A DNA stretch of 64,000 nt. It comes from Malania oleifera. Its lineage: Eukaryota; Streptophyta; Magnoliopsida; Santalales; Ximeniaceae. The number at the start of each line of letters is the position of its first letter. The stretch's first letter is position 1. Below, piece by piece: positions 23,320-34,894 of this stretch. The DNA lies in the NCBI RefSeq assembly GCF_029873635.1, contig NC_080425.1, positions 38,071,390 through 38,135,389 on the forward strand. The letters are read 5' to 3'. The notes under the pieces are model-generated. The model was not told where the DNA came from, made no database searches, and was given only the letters and a program-made list of their open reading frames with translations. The position numbers were made by a program, and so were the translations under genes.

Positions 23320-24242
23320 AAAGTCACCTAAGGAGGGATTGAAGTTGGAGGATATCCCAGTGATAAGGGAGTTCTCCGATGTCTTTCCTGAAGACTTGCT
23401 AGGGTTGCCTCTAGATAGGGAAGTGGAGTTTGCTATTGAGTTAGCACCGAGGATGGCACCAATCTCCAAGGCACCTTATGGCTCTAGCTGAGTTGAAAGA
23501 GCTAAAGGAGCAGCTGCAGGAACTTTTGGACAATGGGTTCATCAGGCCAAGCGTGTCACCCTAGGGTGCACCTATGTTGTTCGTGAAATAGAAGGATGGG
23601 TCGATAAGGATGTGCATCGATTATCAGGAGATCAATAAGGTGACTGTGAAGAACTGATATCTGTTGCCTTGGATTGACGACTTATTTGACCAGTTGCAGG
23701 GCACTCAGGTCTTTTTCAAGATCAATCTGCGGTCTGGGTATCACCAGCTGAAGGTGAAAGCATAGGATGTATTGAAGACTGCTTTCTGAACCTGGTATGG
23801 CCATTACAAGTTTTTGGTTATGCCGTTTGGTTTGACGAATGCACCTACAACATTCATGGACTTGATGAACAAGGTGTTCCACGAGTACCTGGATAAATTC
23901 GTGGTGGTGTTTATCGACGACATCTTGGTGTATTCGAAGAGTCCAACAAAGCATGATGCTCATCTTAGAGTAGTCCTTCAAGTACTTAGAGAGAAGGAAC
24001 TATTCGCTAAATTTAAGAAATGCAAATTCTGGCTTGAGCAGGTTCCATTTCTAGGGCACGTGGTGTTTAAGGAAGGGATTTCAATTGACCCAGGTAAAGT
24101 TGAGGCTGTAGTTGATTGAATGAGACCAAGGAACATGCATGGGGTTTGTAGTTTCTTTGGTCTGGCCGGGTGTTATCGTCGCTTCGTCAAGGGTTTCTCT
24201 AAGTTGTCGGGCCCTTTGACGCAGCTTACCAGGATGGGTAGC
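23320..24242 (+). pseudogene. Gypsy reverse transcriptase
   Basis: The segment begins [20 protein letters not shown], the usual lead-in to RT. It continues through [24 protein letters not shown] and [13 protein letters not shown] to [17 protein letters not shown]. The active-site box [14 protein letters not shown] (about 23906-23947) is intact. The thumb reads [20 protein letters not shown], then LAGCYRRFVKGFSKLSGPLT. At least five in-frame stops and one frameshift (about 23480) disable it. RNase H is missing: at about 24242 the sequence jumps to the late integrase region. Confidence 0.88.
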
Positions 24243-24905
24243 AGGTTTGGTGACCAGTGTTGAGGTGGCACCATATGAGGCCTTGTATGGTCGTCGGTGC
24301 CGAACTCCGTTATACTAGGATAGGGTAGGTGAGCAGCAAAATTTGGGACCGAAGTTGGTTCAGCAGACCTTTGCAAAGGTCGAACTTATCAGAGAAAGGA
24401 TTAGATCAGCTCAGAGTCAGAAGAAGAGTTATGCCGATACTCATCGACGGGAGTTGAAATTTGATATCGGAGATTTGGTATTTCTGAGCGTTGCTCCTAT
24501 GAAAAGAGTGATAAGGTTAGAAAGGAAGGGCAAGTTGAGTCCTAGGTACATTGGACTGTTCGAGATCCTGGAGAGGATAGGTCCAGTTGCTTATCGAGTA
24601 GCCTTTCCCCTGACCTTATCTAGGGTGCATGATGTGTTTCATGCATCGATGCTGAGAAAGTACGTGCTAGTTCCGTTGCACGTGATCAATTATAAGTGCT
24701 TAGAGATTAGTGAAGCACTAGCTTATGGTGAGATACGGGTTCAAATTTTGGATTAGATGGATCAGAAGGTACGGAAGCTGCGTACCAAGGACATACCATT
24801 GGTAAAGGTGCTTTGGTGTAACCATGCAGTTGAGGAGGTTTCTTGGGAATTCGAGGCCAAGATACGTCAAAAGTATCCTCAACTATTCAAAGATGTTCAA
24901 AGTTA
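24243..24905 (+). pseudogene. Gypsy integrase C-terminus with chromodomain-like tail
   Basis: After the internal deletion, text for '(T)PYEALYGRRCRTP' appears near 24270-24310. An open frame from 24343 then reads VQQTFAKVELIRERIRSAQS, SYADTHRRELKFDIGDLVFL and FHASMLRKYV, the C-terminal integrase region. After a stop at 24754 the frame continues as KVRKLRTKDIPLVKVLW, then HAVEEVSWEFEAK and KYPQLF, the chromodomain-like tail of Del/Tekay chromoviruses. Zinc-finger and catalytic core parts of integrase are absent. Confidence 0.85.
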
Positions 24906-25167
24906 GACAGGTAATGTGGATATGTGACCGTATCCCTTTTTGCTTATGGTAATGGTATGTGGATTGTCTTTGGGAGAGTTTGTATATGTAATGTGAGCTT
25001 CCGAGACTATTGTATGTAACCATGGTATTCCTCCGCCATAAGTGAGGGTAGGTAATAAATTTGGGATAAGGCTGCTATGTGGGTGGTCGCTGGCTCTTCC
25101 TAGAGACAAAGCAGTTAGAGTTCAGACAATGTGATAGGAACAGTTAGCAAATTTCGAGGACAAAATT

Positions 25168-25184
25168 TTTTAAGGAGGGGAGAT
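25168..25184 (+). promoter_or_regulatory. Polypurine tract of Gypsy element
   Basis: TTTTAAGGAGGGGAGAT directly precedes the TGTAGTAACC that begins the 3' LTR at 25185. Its position and purine content fit the plus-strand primer site. Confidence 0.75.
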
Positions 25185-25271
25185 TGTAGTAACCTGATTA
25201 AAAAAAATATGTATAATAAATAAATAAATAAAGAGATATTTTGGAGAAGATATTTTGAAAGGAGATATTTT

Positions 25272-25307
<36 letters not shown>

Positions 25308-25403
25308 TCTTGGAGGAGATATATATTTTGATTACTTAAAGGTTAAGTTAGGTTTTTCTTTATAAACTCTCATTCTCCCTTTCTCTCTTTTGACATGAAC
25401 TCC

Positions 25404-25415
25404 ACTCTCTCTCTC

Positions 25416-25493
<78 letters not shown>

Positions 25494-25497
25494 TCTA
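25404..25497. repeat. (CT)n microsatellite
   Basis: A nearly pure CT tract of about 94 bp with single interruptions (CGCT, CTAT). It lies in the leader part of the LTR, just behind the TATA-like box. An (AT)n tract at 25278-25302 lies upstream of that box. Confidence 0.95.
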
Positions 25498-27909
25498 GAC
25501 ACGAACTCTACTCTCGCTCACTCTCTTTAAGATTTCCGGATCGTGTGTTGCCGGAATCGACGATCTGACATTGCAACGTGGATCAAGGAAGGAATCTCTA
25601 CCAGTTCTACGGATAAGAATTTCATTTCAGAAATTTTTGAGTTTTTCTCAAAAATTGAGGTAAGGGTCGGTTTTTGCTTTTAGTCCAATAGATCTGTAGT
25701 ATACGAGATTATACTGAAGTGTTGTTCTTCAAGTATTAGGTTTCGGGGTTTTCGTGTCGTCGATTTGAACCGTTTAGGTTTGCGGTTGGGAAAGCTAGGG
25801 CTTGATTCTGGGTCGTTTCAGACTCCGATTCACACGCAAGTAAGGGGGTTATGTTAAATGATTTATACATTATGAATCAATTGAAATGTTGAAATAACTC
25901 TTTGATATCGAGTTATGACAATTTTAGGGTTTTCGGGCCTCGGTTCGGTAAACCGGCTTTATTTTTAAAACCAACCAGTCAAATTCAAATGTTATATTTT
26001 TAGAATATTGTACTTGTCATTTAGGACCTTTTCACCGGTTAGAAATGTTGTTTTCGTTGTTAAAAACCCGTACTATGATATTAACTGTTTATATTTACTT
26101 TCAGGTTGTTTTTGAATGTGGGAAATTGTGTGGCAGGTGTTGATGTTGTGAAATACTGGAACTGTTGTGAAAATGCAGGAAGTTTATTTGACGGCTACGA
26201 ACCGAATTTCACGTAATGGTGTGTTTTGTGAAATGATTTCAAAAGAGTATTTAAATTGCTTAAATTGCACGATATGCTTTAGGAACCATGGGGACTGATA
26301 GTGTAGGCACGAATCCGTTGCTAGTGAGGGCATCATACTTTTGATCTATATGAACCCAGGCTGTATTGAGACAGTAGGGGTGGTCTTAGTGTGAGTTTTG
26401 CCTCTTGATCTACCCAGGTTGTATTGAGACACTAGGGGCGGTCAACCCCAAATGTGGGGATTTATACATGGTATAAAGTTTGAGGGCGTGTCCTATCCAG
26501 CATATCTGTACATTTATGTAATTGTTGTTATATACTATGGGGTTGTTCATATGATGAAAATGGGCTACGTATTTTACAATTATTGAAACAGTGATTATAT
26601 ATGTTTATCTTTTTGTTAAACACTTAAAGCATGCTAGCCACACACTGTTATTAGCTTAATCGTCCCTTACTAAGTGGTGTCTCACCCTATCATACAAACT
26701 GTCTTTTCAGATCCTTATTGAGGTTGAGATTAGCAAGGACTAGGGGAGGGTAGCGATTTGTTTTTGAGTGAGCATCTCCATGAGCTCGATTTTGTAGGTT
26801 ATGTTATAAGTTTTCAGAACTTGTAAAATGTTGTAAGACTTGAGGATGCGTCGAGTATCATACAGTATTGTATATGGATGTTGTATGTGTGATGACCTGC
26901 TATTTGTTCAACATTTTTTTTAATATCATTTGTCTGAAATACTACTAGTAACATCCTAGGCCCAAAGGAGCACCGGGGAAAATTCTATACATCATACAAA
27001 ACTAGGCAGCGGTAAACAAAACTAGGAACTGCTATATATAATACAATACCAGAAAACTATAGAAATCTGAAATATATTTACAATGCAAAATGCCCAGTGA
27101 CGTCTCTATGATTTGAAAACTATCTCAAAACAATGTTATGTTAAAAATACCTACCCTTCCCACAAAGCAGCTCAAGTCAACCTCTACCCTTGAGCCTGAT
27201 CTGCTCGCCTAACTGGATCTCCCAAAAAATGGTAAGTCACTAGGATGAGACAACACTCAGTAAGTGAAAATATGCTATTACTAGTGTGTGGAGCTTGAGT
27301 TAAATAGTTAAAATACTGAAATGATACTATAATATAAGAAAACTGATAATAGCCGATTAGATGATGACAGAGGTTTGATACAACTCGGAGAGATTGCAGT
27401 GGACTAGGATCTTCATAGATCATTACAGATTGGCGGATGTTCAGATATAGATTGACTTACCTGATAGGCCAACTAGTGTAAGTCCATCCTACGAGCCGCA
27501 CAACCCTATCATGAGGGGATATATCATGATATACGGATCCCAGGATATAGCAGAAGTTCCTATGTACAGATATATCACACAATAGCAATTTATATTATTA
27601 TACTAGTAGTACCTTCAAATAGCAAACTCAGATACACAGTCATATTTTAAAGATTAGACGGAATCCACATGCTATCTGAGTCATGTGGTTGCACATGTTT
27701 GAAACTAACAACGGTACCGTGCTTTGCTGTATATCTCTGTCTGTAATATCCACATGGGTTTGTAACTGTGTAATACTGTATACATATATAAATATATAAT
27801 AATCTTGCTGCTTTTAACATGATTTCAAAAACAACCATAACGCTATATTTCTGAGCTATATTATCTGAGATATTTGACTGAAATATATATATATATATAT
27901 ATATAATCT

Positions 27910-28085
27910 ATCCGTATCATCTGTGCTTTTTGTCTGTGCTATCTGTAATATCTGTATAAAATATCTGTATATAATATTTGTATACTCTGTATATAATATC
28001 TGTATGCTCTGTATATAATATTTGTATACTCTGTATATAATATATGTGTGCTCTGTATATAATGTCTGTATATTCTGTATATCTG
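27910..28085. repeat. Minisatellite, about 22-bp unit (CTCTGTATATAATATCTGTA)
   Basis: Words such as CTGTATATAATATTTGTATA and CTCTGTATATAATATCTG recur about seven times with spacing near 21-23 bp. It lies inside the nested solo LTR. (AT)n tracts at 27883-27904 and 28245-28276 flank it. Confidence 0.75.
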
Positions 28086-28243
28086 CTATAGCATCTTGAT
28101 GTTATCACTGTATTATCTGTCTGAATAAATTGTCTGAGTGTTATGGTCTATAAATCATGTTTTTCTCTAAAAATATTGTAAGTCTCATTCATTTCTAATA
28201 TTCTAAAATATCTAAATATCTGTATATCTGTAATACTATAAAA

Positions 28244-28282
<39 letters not shown>

Positions 28283-28854
28283 ATATTAAACTCATGCCAC
28301 ACATTTGAATAAACATAGTCTCATGCTCAATTTTTATAATTCTATTATAAAAATAATATTCATAATTCTCTAGAAAAATAATATGATTTGCATGCTTGTA
28401 AATACTCATTCATAATATTCTGTATACATATTAAAACTACTAGCATAGCATATTTCCCTTACCTTAAATCTGAAAAATCCGTATAAAATTCTGGCTCTAT
28501 ACCTGCAGGGTTCCTAACTCAACATCCTGAAAACAATATCCCCTAAAACAAAACATTAGTATTTTTTTACCTACAACATTTCTTATAACTGCAAGGAAGG
28601 CATAATCTGAATAAGATACCTTACCCTGGATTTGGGATGAATTTTAAACCAACTTTCCCCACGATCTGCTCCGGCAGACTTCCAGAGAACTTCGCCAAAA
28701 GCGTCGTGGTGGCCTCAGATCTTCAATACGGTGAGAAATGGGTCTAGGATCGAAGAGAGAAGGGAAGGGGGTCATAGGAGAGAGAGAGAGGAGGGTTTCT
28801 GCGCTGAAATTTGATTAAAAATTTGAGTTTTAGCTATTTATAGGGCCGAATTCG

Positions 28855-29040
28855 TCGACGAGACATGTCACCTCGTCGACAAGTCCTATAGAAAGCTCGT
28901 CGACGAACTTGCACTCTCGTCCATGAGTTCTAGTCTGCTTTAAACCCTCTCTCGGTATCTTGTCGTCGACGAGATGGGTCTTCGTCGACGAGATCCTAAA
29001 GAGCCCTCGTCGACAAAACCCTTGTGTTTGTCGACGAGTC
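28855..29040. repeat. TCGTCGACGA palindrome cluster
   Basis: At least seven sites with the core GTCGAC occur in 185 bp, most within TCGTCGACGA or CTCGTCGACAA. They lie upstream of the - strand TATA box of the solo LTR and thus in its U3. Confidence 0.85.
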
Positions 29041-29213
29041 CTGTAGAAATTCTTGGGTTATTACAGTATGTATCTATCAGGCAGTTAGAACTCTTGTAAT
29101 AGTTTGATGGATGTTTATGTTTTCCGCTGCATATATATCTGTTGAGAAGTATATCAGGTACACATACATCACTACAGTAACACCCGGTCGTAAGTTGGGA
29201 CGGTGGCGTTACA

Positions 29214-29507
29214 TCAACTCCCTATATTTAAATTTAATCCCCAACATATTTAAAAACCCAAATATAATCAAATCCCCGCAGTTTAATTTAACCCAGACAT
29301 ACAGATATAATTAAAATAAAATAATCAATTTAAATCATGCATATTTTAAAATAAAACATGACATAATCTAGCCCACTTACCCTAACTCTGGAGTGGTGCT
29401 TAAGGCGTGCAAAAGACGAAATTTCTCCGATTAAATCTTTGAAGAGCGGAGCTGGGACCCAGGAATGATTTTTGTTATTCAATTTGGGAAGATTTTGCAG
29501 AGAAAAT

Positions 29508-29577
<70 letters not shown>

Positions 29578-30329
29578 TTCCACATTTTAACATATCCATA
29601 TAAACAAACAAGCTTTCTACCGTTCATTTCTATTCAAAATATCATACCATATATCCTAGGTTTCTAAAATCCATTTCGAATGGTTGGTTTTTGAAATAAC
29701 GTTCAAATTCTTAAATAAATAAGTATATTAATTTAATCAGTTCAAATTAAATAAAATACCCGACTTAACTTAATCCCCTTACCTGATTCTTGAGAAATCC
29801 TGCTAACACCCTAGCCTACGCCCCACGACGTTCAAAATCCCTAAAATCATGAAATTCCAAGTTCACTACATTACTCTTCACAATCCGTAGAGTAACTTTC
29901 CCTAAAATTTCCCTAAACTAGGAATACCCTAAATAGCTTAATAAAACCTAAATTATTAAACTTACCCCCGATTTAGGATTGGTACCCTGGAGCTCCAATT
30001 CAAAAACTCACTCCGGCTAGATTGTAGAGAATCTCCCCACGAATTTCTTGATAATTTCCATTCGTTAATTTAGCTTATAGTTTAAGAGAAATTGACGTAA
30101 GTTTGAGAATTGACCTTACTCCATGAGATATACCTACGCTGCTCCCACGACAGATTCGCTTGAGTAGAAGTGTCGGTGGCGGCAAACAGAACCCAATGGT
30201 ATTTTTAGATTTTCGATCGGCCGAATATCGAAGACGAAATTGAGAAGAGTGGGAGCGAAGAGACGAGGAGATGAAGGGGGGGGGGCGGCTCTGTTTTCTT
30301 CCGCCTAAAGGATCCTGAGATCCTTCAAG

Positions 30330-30360
<31 letters not shown>

Positions 30361-30467
30361 TCATATTTATATCATTGTAATATTATATTATTTAATTAAT
30401 AATATTAATTTTTTAATTTTAATTTTAATTTAATTTAATTTAATTTTTTTAATTATATATATATTTT
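29214..30467. other. No gene recognised; contains (GA)n and (AT)n tracts
   Basis: The stretch after the Gypsy 3' LTR lacks a coding region I can support. It holds a pure (GA)n tract at 29522-29574, a G8 run near 30278, and an AT-only zone 30330-30465. Phrases like CCCGATTTAGGATTGGTACC and repeated TTACC junctions resemble the leader of another LTR element read on the - strand, but no matching partner was found. Confidence 0.4.
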
Positions 30468-30473
30468 TTGAAA

Positions 30474-31545
30474 TTTGGGGGTACGTCAACCTCAGCAGTT
30501 ATGGCTTCGCACCAGATTATGATGGACTTGGAGAGGTTGGGTGTAGAATTGGTAGAAGGGAATCATCAGGCGTTCATTCCTAATATGGTGGTTCAACCGA
30601 CTTTACGGGAGAAAATCAAAACAACTCAGTTGAAAGATGCAGAGTTGATGGAGATTGTAGAGAAGATACAGGATGAACAGCGCACAGACTTTAATGTTGC
30701 TGAGGATGAAGTTTTCAGATTTCACACTCGATTGTGTGTACCAAATGAAGTAGAGATAAAGAAGACAATTCTAGGGGAAGCTCGTTGCTCTCTCTATACT
30801 GTTCACCCGGGTAGCACGAAGATGTATAGAGACTTGTGTGAAACATTATAGTGGAGTAAAATGAAGAGGGGAATTGCTAAATTTGTGGGTCAGTGCTTGA
30901 CATGCCAGCAGGTGAAGGCAGAACACTAGAAGCCAGCGAGACCACTTCAACTATTGGACATCCCTACGTGGAAGTGGGAGCATATCTCGAGGGACTTTGT
31001 ATTGGGATTGCCTTCAACATTGCATGGGCGGAATGTCATATGGGTAATGGCTGACAGATTGACGAAGACTGCCCATTTCATTCCGGTTAGAACCAGTTAT
31101 TTCATGGATAAGTTGACAGAACTCTATGTTCAGGAGATAGTTAGAATACATGGCGTGCCTGTGTCCATCGTTTCAGATTGGGATCCACGGTTCACTTCCC
31201 GTTTCTGTAAGAGTTTGCAGGGAGCATTGGGTTCTCAACTCACTTTCAGTACTGCATTTCACCCTTAGACGGATGGATAGTTCGAACGAATCATTTAGAT
31301 TTTCGAGGATATGCTACGGGCATGTATGTTAGATTTTGGGAGCAATTGAATTCGATATCTGCCATTGGTTGAGTTTGTATATAATAACAGTCAGCAGACC
31401 ATCATTGGAATGACACCATATGAGGCTTTGTATGGTCGCCAGTGTTGATTTCCGTTGTACTGGGATGAAGTAGGTGAGCGGCAGATTTTGGAACCAGAAC
31501 TTGTTTAGTAAGCCTTTGCAAAGGTTGAACTTATTAGGGAAAGAG
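30474..31545 (+). pseudogene. Second Gypsy pol fragment: RNase H tail and integrase
   Basis: The frame from about 30480 reads MASHQIMMDLERLGVELVEG and the region up to LGEARCSLYTVHPGSTKMYRDL. This is the spacer and HHCC zinc-binding start of integrase, followed by FVGQCLTCQQVKAEH. After a stop, 30954-31268 encodes the integrase core: [49 protein letters not shown]. Later pieces are LVEFVYNNSQQTIIGMTPYE and FAKVELIRERG. The catalytic D-D motifs are visible but stops interrupt the frame. It ends abruptly near 31545, before the C-terminal tail. No LTRs adjoin it. Confidence 0.85.
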
Positions 31546-33315
31546 GAAAATTTCTCACAGGATCAGGATCCTTCGTGGTAACTTTTATATATATATATAC
31601 TTAGGATTATTACACTAATTTTGTATAAATATTTTTGGGATTGTTACATTTATCCTTTATGACAAGCTCACCTTTGTGTTGTGTATGGAGTTTGTTGAAT
31701 TCATCTCCTAACTTTTTTTCTGCCATTGCATCTATTACATAAAAGAGGAAGAGATTGACGCTCAATTTAGGTCAGCATTATGCTCTATTTATTTATTTTT
31801 CAACACATTCCAATAAATATATCAACTAATGAGATTAAAGGATGCAAGACTCCGACTGATGAGAATTTGGCTAAAAATATAAAAAAATTAAAAAATACTC
31901 AAAATTAGGACCGAAGATTTGGAGCTTCTCATCCATTCCATTATATTTTATATATTATAGATTTTAAGAGCACAAGGTCTTATTTTAATATCTTAATATA
32001 GTATAGTAAAGTAAGGCATTGTTTGATATCATTTATGTTTCATGTTTCTTGTTTTTATTATTATATAATAATTTAAAATTATGAAAACATTGCTAGTAAT
32101 TTATTTTTGTTGTCAGTTTTCACTTATTTTGGGGAAAAGACAAGATTTTATGATTTTCAGTTATTTTAGGCACCTTTTGCAATAGTATTTCTAATTTCCA
32201 AAATTAACTTTTTTATTTAATTACAAATTTTATAGATAATTTTTTAATTAAATAAAATAAAATGACGACATGGATTTAAAATATAATTGTAATAATTTTT
32301 AAAGAATAAAAAAAATTCATTCATAATGATTTTTACTATTTTTCAATTGTCATGTATAATTAGATTGCTCTTGTGCTAAAAGTGTTATTTGAAATATAAA
32401 AGCTAAATAAAATAATTATATTAATTTTTATTTTTATTATAATATTTTAAATTTATGTTGTCTTTGTGTTTTTATTATGTCAATCATATTTTTAGTTCGT
32501 ATTTGATTCAAGGACCAAAATGAGCATTTGTTGAATCATACTTTTATTTTATTCTAGTTTCGAAACTTATCGAACACATTACTAAGTTTTTATTTTTAAC
32601 TTATCTTTCTTATGTTTAATTTTCATTTTTAGTTTTGTTTTCATAATTTTTGGCAAATATCAAATGACCCGACAATTTTTTTTTTTTTTTTTTTAAATCT
32701 ATAGCTAAAAAAACATATATTATAGCATTTGAAAAATTGTTGAGATTGTTTACAATAACTATGGAGTCTTTAATTACCTTATGTTTGAGAGAATTCTTGT
32801 AGAATTGGATAAAATGTAATACAACATTATCTAAAATTTTGTTCAAATTCAAGGATATTCAAATTTAATATCTCAAATTCATGCTCTTAAATGTAACTTT
32901 AATAAATTTAAAATTTTCACACTTAGTATTTCAATATTAATTAATTTTCAAAAGTATATAGACGTATATGTTTGAGTTTGTAAATGTCTTATTTATATTA
33001 TTTTTATCTCTGTTATTAGAAAAGGGATTTCTTTTTTTTTTTTTTAGTATGATTTGAATATCTCTAAAATTTCAATAAACAAAATTTTCTATAACCATCT
33101 ATGTATATTTTAAAAATATTTATATGACTATTCATAAATATTCTAAAAAATATTCCTAATCACCCATAATTTGTCTAAAATAATATTTTATAATATATTT
33201 ATTTATTATTATTTTTTTTAAAAAATATGTTATTATAATTATCACTCTCTTGCCTGATGAGTTTTTTCTCATTTAATTATTAAAGTAAAATAAAATATTA
33301 AATAATACTCTAATT
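31546..33315. other. AT-rich intergenic DNA, no gene recognised
   Basis: Very AT-rich with many homopolymer T and A runs (for example T18 near 32676-32693). No domain, splice-linked exon series or repeat structure could be supported. It borders the left inverted repeat of the Mutator-like unit. Confidence 0.55.
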
Positions 33316-33452
33316 GAGAAAAAAATTCCCAAACTGATGCTCCCGTAATCTCGCAACTTGGTGCTGTGAGATTGAAAGCTCCAGCGAGTGGGAAGGTGAC
33401 ACGTGGCAGAGTAAATCTTGCAGGACCAAGTTACGAGATTTACTTTATCCAA
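33316..33452 (+). repeat. Left terminal inverted repeat of MULE unit
   Basis: Contains the near-palindrome AATCTCGCAACTTGGTGCTG...GAGATT and the block CTCCAGCGAGTGGGAAGGTG, both found inverted at 39480-39610. A further decayed copy of the AATCTCG word lies at about 33465-33483. Confidence 0.8.
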
Positions 33453-34736
33453 TTAATTCTCGCATGTTCTTCCTGCGAGATTTACCCCATATATATATAT
33501 ATATATATATTTGTAAAATAAAAAAGGCTTTATAACCAATTAAAAAAACAAAATATTTTAATTCGACGTTAATAATGGAAAATTTGTTTTAATTGTAAAG
33601 AAATTATAAAATATTTTCCAAGGAAGGCTTTTGAATGTACTTAATTTTTTTGACAAAAAAATTATCGATTATTTGGAAAAAAAATTCAAAAAAATAAGTA
33701 TTCTTTACAAATAAATATATTAACAATAGTTATAATAGATAAAATTAGTTTTAGATAAATATTTTGGTATATAAGTATTTTTTGTAAAACATTATTTTCG
33801 TTGGAGCATAAATTATTTAAATCTCAAGGAGTTAATTTTTTAAAATATTCCTATTTAATTTATAAAATTTAAATTTTTAGAATTATTTATTCATAATTAC
33901 AAATTATTATCGTAAAATTGGAGTATTAATCAAAAGAACTTGATATTTACAAACATTTTTGAAAAAAATTTAGAAGATATTGATAGATATTTACGAATCT
34001 AATTTTACTTACTTAATAATTGACCCCTAGTTAAATAAAAATGAAAAAAAAATTATTTTGACTTATCTGAGTGGGTAAAATCCTTAAAAACCATACTTAA
34101 CTCGATCTAATATATATATATATACTGTGACATTAAAAGCTCACATTATTAATTGTTTTATATTGTCAAGATAAATTAAAACCAAATTTATAATTAGTCT
34201 ACAAACCAATCAACAAGTAATAAATAAGTGAACTAAATACACTTAGGAAAATTACAGGTTGGTACCGACTCTATGAAATCAAAGTTATTATTATGACCTC
34301 CAGCAATTTCAAACGCTTCTAGATGTTGCGATACCATTCAAACTTAAAATAAAAAAAAATTTCTATCCATTGTCATTTTGGGTTGGCTTCCGCACTTTGC
34401 ATGTTGCAACATATAACTGTTATGTATCATTTTTTACATTTGGCAAAATTTAATTCTTTGGAGCAAATGTCTAATCTTTCACTATTTAGTTAAATAAAAG
34501 TTATTTTATTCATCTAAATTTAATTTGATTTTTATATTCACTTGACTTAATTTTTAAATCCATTAATCGCTAGCAATAGTTGGTAAGTCAAATATCCTGC
34601 GAAACAAATTTTTTTATTGGACCAAAATAAAAACTAGTCACACAAAAAGAAACAAACAACTAAGCAGACAGATTAAAAAAATAAATAAACTCAAAGACCA
34701 AATTCAAGAGAATGAAGTGTGCACAAGACACATGAC

Positions 34737-34880
34737 TGTATAAATGAAATGAAAATAATCAAATGTTATACAAGTGAAATGAAAATAATCAATGATATAC
34801 AAATGAAATAAAAATAATCAATACTATACAAATGAAATAAAAATAATCAATGATATACATACAAATGAAATGCAATGAAA
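34737..34880. repeat. Tandem repeat, about 32-bp unit
   Basis: The words TGAAATGAAAATAATCAA, ATACAAATGAAATAAAAATA and AATCAATGATATAC recur about 4.5 times at a spacing near 32 bp. It lies directly 3' of the PMD coding remnant (- strand), in what would be its trailer. Confidence 0.8.
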
Positions 34881-34894
34881 ATAATGTTAAACTA

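Larger units (their letters stand above)
26888..29065 (-). mobile_element. Solo LTR of a second family nested in the Gypsy 3' LTR
   Basis: The insert is flanked by the 5-bp direct repeat GTATG (26883-26887 and 29066-29070), as expected for LTR retrotransposon integration. Its ends are inverted: TGTGATGACC at the left and, on the - strand from the right, TGTAATAACC. On the - strand a cluster of TCGTCGACGA motifs (29040-28855) is followed by a TATAAATAG box at 28842-28834, giving the LTR direction. No gag-pol or primer site is inside. It is therefore best explained as a solo LTR left by recombination, inserted after its host element. Confidence 0.85.
25185..29213 (+). repeat. 3' LTR of Gypsy element, split by a nested insertion
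   Basis: The LTR starts TGTAGTAACC at 25185 and ends GGCGTTACA at 29213, inverted ends TGTARC/GTTACA. A TATA-like CTTTATAAACT lies at 25359-25369. Downstream of it is a 95-bp CT microsatellite. From about 26140 it matches the left LTR. At 26887/26888 alignment with the left LTR stops and resumes at 29066, because a 2178-bp element is inserted. Without it the LTR would be about 1.85 kb. Confidence 0.88.

Noticed and set aside
24903..25109. 68-codon - strand ORF
   Set aside because: It is antisense to the 3' untranslated part of the Gypsy element and resembles no known protein.
27917..28108. 63-codon Tyr/Ile-rich ORF
   Set aside because: It is a direct translation of the 22-bp minisatellite.
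29330..29611. 93-codon - strand ORF with a Ser-Leu string
   Set aside because: Mostly a translation of the (GA)n microsatellite at 29522-29574.
33307..33315. 9-bp target duplication for the MULE unit (ACTCTAATT)
   Set aside because: The right flank at 39638-39646 reads ATGACTGCC, which does not match, so no duplication is claimed.
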